Assembly: GCF_000237925.1 (NCBI RefSeq)
Contig: NW_017386031.1
Coordinates: 868,001 to 932,000 of the forward strand
Length of the DNA: 64,000 nucleotides
Direction of reading: 5' to 3'
DNA from: Schistosoma mansoni
Lineage: Eukaryota; Platyhelminthes; Trematoda; Strigeidida; Schistosomatidae
Shown here: positions 37,601-48,400 of the stretch, piece after piece
Position numbering within the stretch: the first letter of the stretch is position 1
Layout of the letters: the number at the start of each line of letters is the position of its first letter
Position numbers and translations under genes: made by a program
Notes under the pieces: model-generated
Database searches by the model: none
What the model saw: only the letters and a program-made list of their open reading frames with translations
What the model was told of the DNA's origin: nothing

Positions 37601-39430
37601 TAGTAAGAGTATAAGCAGTAATCCGAAAGATTAGGATTTGAAGATGTTATTGAAGGAGTATAATACAGTGAAATAAATTTGGAAGGAGAAAAAATATAGG
37701 GACATGAAGAATTCAGAAGATTAGAATTTGGTAGAACACAAAGAGTGGATGCACCTTCGCCATTGCAAACGATTTTGAGCCATATCATTCAAAGTCTGTA
37801 ACCATCGATTGCTATCATATCGCAAATCCCAACCAGGTAGTCCACACCTACCAGCATGGTACAGTCCAATTGTCAGTGACTTCATGGATTTGTGCCACGT
37901 TTTGGTCTGGCCACCCTTAGCTTTCTTCCAACCTACTCCTGCACCATAAAACATTACACGTCAGAGCAGTCGGTGGTTGGGCATACGTAACACATGTCCC
38001 AGCCATCCTTACCTAGTACCCGTTTCCTAACAACTGCATTACTTACCCGGTGGTCCCAGGATATACGAGCAATGATTCGAAGTCACCTATGATCGAATAC
38101 TAGTAGCCTACGAATATCCTCTCCTCTTATCGGCCATGTTTCACTTCCATAAAGTAGGACGGAACGAACTGCTGCACAGTAAACCCGTCCTTTTGTTGCT
38201 AGACAGATATCTCGTCCACGCCATAAATTGCGCAAGTTGGCGAAAGCTAGACGAGCCTTCTATATCCGTGCTGAGATTTCGTCACACACCAGACCACAAG
38301 GGCTGATGAGACTCCTAAGATAAGTGAAGCGATCAACACGCTCAACTATTTCACTCCCTATCAAAAGTTTTTGGGGATTTCTTTAACCTATAAAAACCCT
38401 ATCATATTTTCACCAACATTGAACATGGATAAAACGTTTTGAAATCTTGAGGTGAAACAGATGAAGCTACCAGGTACTCAGTAAGTGATAACAGTTGAGA
38501 CATTTACAAAGATGATAAATCAATATTATTTCATTCAATTACATTTTTTTTTAAAAACAAATACTCATACCTTTTCTGTTTTACCACGACTAGCAACTGA
38601 AGTGACTAATAATAAAGCTGCATCTTTTGAAGTCCATGCTCCACCATTTGGTGTATTTGTATATTCATTTAATAAATGTTCAATATATGTAGCAAAATTT
38701 GTTACAACAGCACCTTCAAATGCTTCACATAATACATGAACTAGATTACATGCTGCTCTACGACGTGTTTGTGCATTAGAACCTTCTAAATCTAATCGAA
38801 TATATTCATCAGGATTTTCAGTGAATAATTCTTCATCTAATGCTTGAAAAAGAATAAAATTGTGATATAATGTATAAAAATCTTAAGTTAATGGACCAGA
38901 TTGTCTAGTTATAATAATTGTAAACAAAACAAGAAAAGTTGAAAGCGTGAGTCAATTGAAGCTAGACCACCATGGAAAACCTGAAAGCACTAGACGGTCG
39001 TTTCGTCCTATTGCGGGACTCCTCAGTAGTGCGCATTTACGACCTCGCCTCGCGAGATTCGAACCCAGGACCTACCAGTTTCGCGCCAGAGCACTTAACC
39101 GATAGACTACTGAGTCGGCATCCGATGGCGTTTATGTCTAACTTTAACCAATCCACGAAGTTGAGCAACCGTTCACCAATTATCTTCAGTAAGTTGATAT
39201 CTCACAACAGACGTGGTTTGAACTCCACTGGTCACTGCTTCTCACTAGAACTAGAAAACAAGAATAATCAAGATAGTTCAGTAGTGGTTCAACTTCCCAC
39301 CAATAGATCTCACATTAGAATCCTACTCAGCCTACTTTGATTTGAACAATCGGATAGTGTATCACTAGCTTTCAAATATCACCAGTATGGATTAAAGTCA
39401 AGTATACAAATCTGAACCTGGTCGCTGAGT

Positions 39431-39466
<36 letters not shown>

Positions 39467-42400
39467 CAAGACTGAAGGATACAAAGTATTAGCTTGGACT
39501 AAACTCCCAGTTCCTTCCACAATAACTCAAGATTGTTGGTCAAATACAGTAAAACAAATGACATTAGCATTAAATATTCTGGTAAGTACATGTAGTACCA
39601 TTTACTTTACTAAACGTATGTTTGACTTTTTACATAATTATTAATTCATTGGCAGTCAAGAAAGTAAATACATTTTACGTATTAGCAACAAAAAACAATT
39701 TGTTTTCATGCGGATTCTTGATGAGTTTAGTACATTAAGTACTTACGATGGTGACTTTCCAGTTAGTATCTAACCTAAAATCACTCTTGGATACAGAAAG
39801 TTCAACTAGGGGAGGTGGAAAACCCTGATTCCAAATCAATGGTGCACATGGGTTCCAGTATCCTGAGGGAACAAATGGCATATGAATCAATTTTCTGTCA
39901 CCGGTTCCATGGGACTGCACCTCCTCACAATGCTTCGCTGTCTTGTGGAACAGATCTGTAGGTCAGAGGCTCCGGGTATGGTCCCCTAAGAAAACCACTT
40001 GCTTCAGTCTGGGCACCTGAGCAGTATCACAGCCTTCACACAAATTAAATGAGATTTGTGTGGCGCATATTTATCTGGTGCCCCTTTGTATCAATATTTA
40101 TGTGTTCAAATAAACAAATAAAATAAACGTTGAACAGAACAGGTGGTAAAAGTTTTTGAAACTTCTGAAGAAAGATCTTAAAATGAGTAGCAACTTGAAT
40201 GTTTGACTAATTAGAACATGGATCGATTTACAAAATATACGAAACATTCTGAGTAATGGGAATATATGGCAGAAATCAAAATAATATAAGGGTTTACTTA
40301 TAAACAGATGATACTTCTAGTTTCATCTAAGAGAAAGTCATGGATGTGACACTAAAAAAAGGGACAAATAAATCGTATCTATCAAATCAAATATACTGAA
40401 TGTAATGTTGTATATATATACATAGGAGGTATCTAGACCATTGAATGGAAGAGTGAAGGAATGAACAACAATGTTGAAAACTTATTTTGAAATGCTCAGA
40501 AAGTTTGAGAACATGTGGGGAACATAAAATTGATTTCGAAGAAGCTTGGATGATCCTTCAACAGTCAATCGTAGACATAGACTAGCACATTCTGTGCGAG
40601 TCCAACTTTGGGCTAGTGATACTACTTGACTGGTCAAACCAAAGTGAGGGTAATGAAGGTTCGGTTCTGTGACGTAGTGGCTGAAAGTCGAGTCCCGTTA
40701 CCGCGGAGTCACCGCTTTACATTATAACTGTCGAAAACTAACGTACGCTAAATTACTTAGTTATTTGCTACGGTTGGATGTCATTTGACTCCTTTTATTT
40801 GATATAACAATATATACACATATGGCTATCGATTCATTCTTCTTCAACAAACATATTTCATTGTTGTCCAGTCTCTACTTCTGATGTATTATTATTTATT
40901 TAAACGCATAAATATTGGTACAAGGAAGCACCAGATACATATGCGCCGCACAAATCTCATTCGATTTGTGTGAGGGCTGTGATACTGCTCGGGTGCCCAG
41001 ACCGAAGCAGGTGGTTTTCTTAGGGAGCCACACCCGGAGACTTTGACCCGAAGATCTGATCCACAAGGCAGTGGAGCATCGTGAGGAGATGCAGTCCCAT
41101 GGTAGCCGATGACTAACAATTAGTTCATACGCCATTTGTTCCTTTAGGATACTGGAGCCCATGTGCACCATTGGTTTGGAATCAGGGTTTTTCAACTCCT
41201 CTAGGTGGACTCACCGTGTCCACCAACCTGGTTAAAGTGCCGGACATTCTCTTTTTGTCCTCTCAATTTCGTAGAGAACACTTCCTTGACGAGAAGGCAG
41301 CAAGTAGGACTTGTGTGGCAGAGGCTATATACTCGTGGCCATATGAGAGCATTTGGAGAGGGAGAGCGGACTCTCCCAACTCTCGGCCGTGCCAGGGCAT
41401 TTGGAGGTCTACTTCTGATAACATTCAGAATAACTATTATGATCTCGATCAAAGCTTTAACGTTACCGCGATATGATTACCAGATAAGAGTAAAATACAT
41501 ACACTCACATAATATATCACTTTGTCTGGTATAAATTCAAAAATATTTCACATTAAATGACCATTAGGCTATTTGCTTACCTCTAAAGTGCATATTAGGA
41601 AGAATAACTTTTTCACAAAGTTTCTGTAATGTTTCAGGATTTTCAAATAAATATCTATGCTGTGGACGAGATATGACACAGCTTAAAAATCCAATTGCAT
41701 TTCCAATAAGCTAAATGATGATTTTAGGAAGGAATGAAAAAAAGGAAGCATAGATATTTAACAAAAGATTCAGCTTTGAAGTAAACTTCATTTTGTGTGT
41801 AAATTTCAGTCATTTTACTAATAGTATTCAGCCGTACAACTGAAAGTGGTTGGAAGTCAAGTGACTCAGTCGACTAGGCCGCTGTCTTACTCACAATTAC
41901 ATGTACGTACATAAGTCAGTCAGTTACAACGTAGAATCTGGGGTGTATTTACATCGGTTTATATTGTCATATCCCATTACCACGGAGGATGAAATTGTTA
42001 GGAGGAATTACACAGCAGTAGAGGTAATAACAGTATCAGTAGTGATAGAATGGACTAGGCATCGAAGATTCAGGATAAATTAGTGGAATAAAAACATGAA
42101 AAGTTATGAGAAGTTCTGAAGCTCAGAACTTAGATGAAGACAAGCAATGAATGCACTTGTACCATTCCAAACGGACTTGAACCATGTCATTCAAATTCTC
42201 TGACCATCGGTTACGATAATCACGGGGACCCCGATCAGATAGTCTACATCTATTAATATGACTTAGTCCAGTTGTCAATGACATCATAGATTGATGCCTA
42301 GTATTAGTTGGGCTGTCTCTAGCTTTCTTCCAACTTATCCCCACACCAGAAAACATCGACCGTCATGGTAGGCGGTGGTCGGGCATACGTGATAAATGTC

Positions 42401-45400
42401 CCAGCCGCTAACTTTTGGTTTGAACCATGTTGGTAGGTGCAGACCACTTGGTTGGGGTACTAAGCAATAAACCATTCATAAGTAGTTGGTAAATGACCTT
42501 GGACAGTACAGCACAAGTGCTTTCATCACTAACATAAACTAATAATCCATGCACAATTATAATCCCATTAGTATATTGCAAAGAAAAAAAAGTGTTAATC
42601 GATTATAAAAATAGCAATACTTACCAAGTCATATTTTGTTTGAGCACTAATACCTAGTAACATTTCCCATACATCAGTAACAAAACCAGGAAGATATGAA
42701 GCAAATTCCGGTTCATATTTTGATGCATATAAACTGGCATTATCACAAACTTGTGATTTAATTTGTTCAACTAAAACTGTACCACTATTTTCATCAGTTC
42801 CATCAGTTAAGTTTAAAGTTGATGCATCTATTTGTAATAAACTACGGAAAAATGTCATCCAATCTTGCATATTATCTTCAAAAAATTCTGGCAAGTCCTA
42901 GAACATATACAAAAAGATTATAAGAGAGGATATGAATGGGTACTAGACAGAAACACGAGATGTGATAGGTTGAAGCCTCCGTCCGCTTTTCATTTATTCA
43001 TGGCTTATGGTGTTGGGATATGGATAGGTATTCGATAGTATTAGATCACAGATATCCTCGAAAAATACTGATGTATGAAGACACTAGGTAAGATTATGAG
43101 TAGATTTTCCGATAGAAACCCCAAATCTATTGATCAAGACGAGTAGACGTCCACCAATTTAGGTGATGACTGGTGTACCAGTAGGTTGGGTAAAGTACAA
43201 TAAAGATAACCGCATGATACAAATATTATTTCGATTTCATTGTTTTTCCTTCTGTCAAATTTCTCTCTTGGTATGTTAATGTAAAGTGTGAGGCAACTTA
43301 GAGATCGATATGGATTTACACCAGGTTTAGTGCTGACTATGCATGACTGGTTATACACTTTCATATTATCGTCCACTGTAACACGGCATGGAACCTCAGA
43401 TTAGTGTCACATGCCAAGTTACCAATCAAAATCCCAATCTTAATTTGGTTTATTTTGCGTCTACTATTTACTCGAGAGCCTAATATTCCCAAGTTGATCA
43501 ATTACACGCCCTAACAACACTACTGTCCTTGAGCAGACGCACCAAAGCTCCTCCTTCTCTATGCCCTGTCTTGGTAGGAACAGTAAATCATATAACCATG
43601 GTTAGTATGTCAACCAGAAGCTTATGATAACCGGAATACAGTTACTTAATAGTCATACAACAAAATCATCATAATAATTCGAAAAACCAGTTCCAACCTT
43701 TGCAATATCTATTCCGTTGTAACTGTCTCAGTATTATCGAATAGATAATGAAATCTTATTAGAACAGGTTGTAAAAAACTGATCTCTACATAATCTGTCT
43801 AAGTAATTTTTAAGGATAAATCTGAAAAGAATAACAATAGATTATTACAAAATTCACGCCCCCAAATGCCCTAGTACGGTCGAGAGCGGGGAGAGTCCGC
43901 TCTCCCTCTCCAAATGCTCTCATATGGCCACGCGTATATAGCCTCTGCCACACAAGTCCTACTCACTGCCTTCTTACACTGAGGGGGTGTTGTTTACGGA
44001 ATTGAGAGGACGAAAAGAGAATGTCCGGTGCTTTAACCGGGTTGGTGGACAGGGAAAGTCCACCTAGGAGAGCTGAAAAACCCTGATTCTAAATCAATCA
44101 TGCACATGGGCTCCAGGATCCTGAGAGAACAAATGGCTTATGAACCAATTGTTGGTCATCGGCTACCATGGGACTGCATCTCCTCACGATGCTCTATTGC
44201 CTTGTGGATCACATCTTAAGGTCAAAAGCTCCGGGTGTGGCTCCCTAAGAAAACCACTTGCTTTGGTTTGGGCACCCGGGCAGTATCACAACCCCCACAC
44301 ATATCAAATGAGATTTGTTTGGCGCATATATATTTGGTGCCTCTTTGTACCAATATTTATGTGTTCAAATAAATAAATAAATACAGAAGTCACTTACTTG
44401 ACAATTAAGACTAAGAAATATTTTACAGACTAGTAGTAAACATTGAAGAACTGTAGTTAAACGTGAAGCATCTGAGATTCGATTTGTTCCAATAACCAGG
44501 CCAAGTAGATTCTGAATACATATTGCAGTTAAGGGAATTAAAAAAAATTAAGATTAATTAACAGCATTTATATACAATAGAAGTTTGAAATATTTCCGGA
44601 AATAATTTTCTCAAACAATACGACTGGATTCACTTGTATTGATCGTTTAAAGCGAGTCCCGGACTGGATACCAACTCTGGGATGCAGGCACACCCAACTG
44701 ACGAGTTCCAAACAGGACGAAGTGGGCGTCCTGAATACTACTGCTAGCCATCATCTACCTGACTATAATACGATTGTTAGTGATGTAGACGAAAAATAGA
44801 TCCCAATTATTTGGTATATACTATTGACAAATCCAGTTACTAACATCGGGGATATAAAAAGTTGAATACAAGTGTTTCGGATGTTCATATTTCATGCATT
44901 CATCTCAGCAGACAGGCGAAGAAATAAGAAGTGTGGAGGGCATACATGTCTACTTAAAATACTAATTATTACAAGAGTAAGTATAAATTAAAATAGATTA
45001 TGTATAATGAGGAAAGGAAACAGGCATTGGATAAAAAATAGGTATACAGACACACATAAGTACATACGAAATGCGTAAGTGTAGACTTACAAGAGCATGA
45101 AATGTAAGAGGGATATGAGCCAAAAGTCATGATTTCTTATAGAATAGTTTGTATGAAGGTAAAAATGACTCAATAGACAAATACTGGCCAATTTATTCGG
45201 GTCCATCCTATATATCATGTGTGTAATAGTACTAAATACTAAGTGATCACATTGACCAACAACTACAATATAGATTCGTCATTTATATTTATCTAACCTG
45301 AGTTTAAGTCAGTTAATATAGACTAAAAATTTACATATCATAGATGAAGGTGGCTAGCAGGGAAAATCTAGGACGCGCGTTCTGCCCTATTCCGGACTAA

Positions 45401-48400
45401 TCAGTTGGATTTCCGTGCATCCCAGAGGTGATGTCAACTCCAAGACTTAACTCTGAAGTCCAGGTACATTTAGTTGACTAGTCCTAAATATGACAAAACT
45501 CCCGTCTTGTATTCCGCTGCTAGCCACAATTCATCTATTCTATATAAACTTGCGTCATGAGGGAATTCGCACAGGATGCGCGCATCTTAATTAAGACCAA
45601 CCAAACCACTTAAAATATAAACAACGGGATTATCCTAATCATTATAAATCGAATAATTAGACTATAACCTTTCAAAGAATTTCCAATAATTAGAATAAAA
45701 CGACCACTATAGAGATCAAACTCAACTATGTTCATTGTTTTGGATTTTATTTTACTCAAACATTTAATTTATAAAGCTATTTACCAGGTACTGGGACATG
45801 GGCTATACTCCAGTTGCTCCACTGCCTTGTAGATCAGACCTTTAGATCGAAGGCTCCGGGCGTGACCCCCTAAGAAAACCACCTGCTTCGATCTGGGCAC
45901 TCGGGCAGTATAACGGAGCACATACAAACCAAGTGACTTGTGTGGCGCATTTATATTCGATACCGTTTTGTACTAATATTTGTGTTCAAATAAATAAATA
46001 AAGAGAATAATCCTAACTTTTAACTCTAAATCCTGATTCTTCACACTAATTTAGAAAGCTCATTAGATCCTAGTAGGTTGAATTTTCTCAGAGTCACTTT
46101 GGTATTGCTTAGTGGTCGCCCCACAGCTTAGGAAGATTAAATTCGAACTATAGATAATGACTTGTAAGTAGAAATAAACATCTAAGTTAATTGAGAGCAA
46201 TGTACAATTGCTATAGGGAAGCAGAATACAGTAAAATTCTGTAGACAAATAAACATACTCGAGAAAAATGTAATAGAGATTAACTTTAAAAACAGAAGAC
46301 AATTTAAAAATGATAAGATGACTATAAATATTCGTTGTCGAGTTAACCATCAGATAGAAATTACACATATAACTTGATGTGGGAAAAAGGTATTTTGGCC
46401 TATTCACATTTCTGAAGTTCGAAGCTACGGGGAAATAACTAAGAGTTATACATAAAGAATTTCAAGCTCGATAAATATTTACATGATCAAGTTGAATTTT
46501 AGTGAATACAAAATCACATAATAACACGTATATAAAGCTCTCACTGTTAATGATGACATAAATATACCTTGGCAAGTTCCGTAAGTGGTGCACCAAATTG
46601 ACCAATCACAAGTTTCATTTCTCTGTACAAATCTGGACCAGCGCATTCGTGACGATATCTGGCAAGATTAAACAAAGAGAAGAATAGAATAATACTGCGT
46701 CCCAATGTATGTAACGAAAGCATAAAAAAGGTCTAGATAATCTTGAAGGATACGTTGTGCTTGTGTGCCATTTCACATATATAATTCTATATTTGGGTTG
46801 GTGAAAATCAGCCCTCCAATATTAGATTTAACTAGTTATAATGACTTAATAAAGCAAAAACATTGTACACATGATTTAAAATAAATGAGAAACTGTGACT
46901 TAGCTGTCTAATACTGTTTGTTGAGTGAAAGCTTGTGGCCAAACCAGTACAAATGGTTGCTTTGATCATTAAAGAAATGAATAGTAGACAAATGGTAGAC
47001 AGTTAACAGATTAGAGTTCTGTTTGAAATAAAATATAAAACCATAGATACTCACCTTTTAAACAATGTATGAGCTGTATAAAGAACTCCATGGACCATAT
47101 TTAAATCTGCACCAAGTTGTGCCATTCTCTGAACTAATTCAGGTATCAAATTCGGCCATTTTTCTGGGAAATCCTCTCGCCAAATTGTACTTATGGCTTC
47201 GGAAAGTTGCGATTGGATATTCCCTGCTACAGAAAGCATAGCTCCAATAAGTTGATTACGTAATCCTTGACGATCAGATGCCTGTATACGATCTGTCTCA
47301 TCTGAGTCCTAGAAAATGAATTATGATACATCTTCATAAGAGTGATACAGTAACTATCATATAAGGGCATTATGTTATATAAACAGCTGGTGGTCTTAAA
47401 CACTGGGTACACGCCCACGAAATCCATTATTTATTTACTCATTATAATAATCGTCATGGCCGGAAATGATAGTAAGAATATGTAACTTACAAAATACCAA
47501 TTAACAGATGATGCGTAAGACGCGGTTATACAAAACTCGGATATAACGATCCAGGTTAAGTGATATAGATTCGTGTAAAAAAGCTAAGATGATACGAAGT
47601 ACGAGAGTAAAAAATAAAAGAATTATCATTTATACGCCTGTGACTGGATAAAAAGAGGCAAGACCAGATGAAGCTTGACTCTGGTGAAACTCAACCTAAC
47701 CAGTATGCCACAGACGATTTGAGCATACGAAATCTCCTTCCTAGACCTGATAGTCAAACATTTAACGACGTATAAATCATCGCCTGAAAAAACTTGGTGG
47801 CAGTTATCTTTTTGTCGCAATCCCATCAGCCTTCAGTAATAAGAATAATAGGTTGGTGAACCTATGTTAATTCTGGCAGATTTCCTTCCAGTGAAGGTCC
47901 AGCTTCCCCTTGAAAATGTTCACTGATGAGGCTGATACACGTTCGAGTAAGGCGTTCCAATCATTTGCCACTCGATGAGAAAAAACGGGACCGCACATTT
48001 AGATTACCAGATCGTGGTTTGTGAACATTCTTGCTATGGCCTCGGAGTTCTGTAAGTGGTGTTGACCAATAGTTTGACTATACAAAAAGGTAGGGGAAAA
48101 GTTAGCACGACCTCATCGAGAGAGTGAAAAAGCCAGTGAAAGATAAAACGGAATTATTTAGTCTTTTTTTTTACCTAGGTAGCTGGTTTTCGTACTTGAA
48201 CGACTATGTAATAACAGAGATTACACACGGGTAGACACAAAAGCATTTGGTACTTACAACTTGCCAGTAATTCTTGATGAAGTTTTTTAGGGTGATAGCT
48301 GCAGCTATTCGAGTTGGGGAAGGGATATTGGGATCCTGAAGAATATGGAGCAAGCATAAGCAATAAGATGGGCGTTGTTCCACAGCTTTAAGATATGCCT

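Noticed and set aside
46063-46407. 114-codon minus-strand frame
   Set aside because: Lies wholly within an exportin-2 intron and includes a TIR-751 scrap; amino-acid composition follows the AT-rich background.
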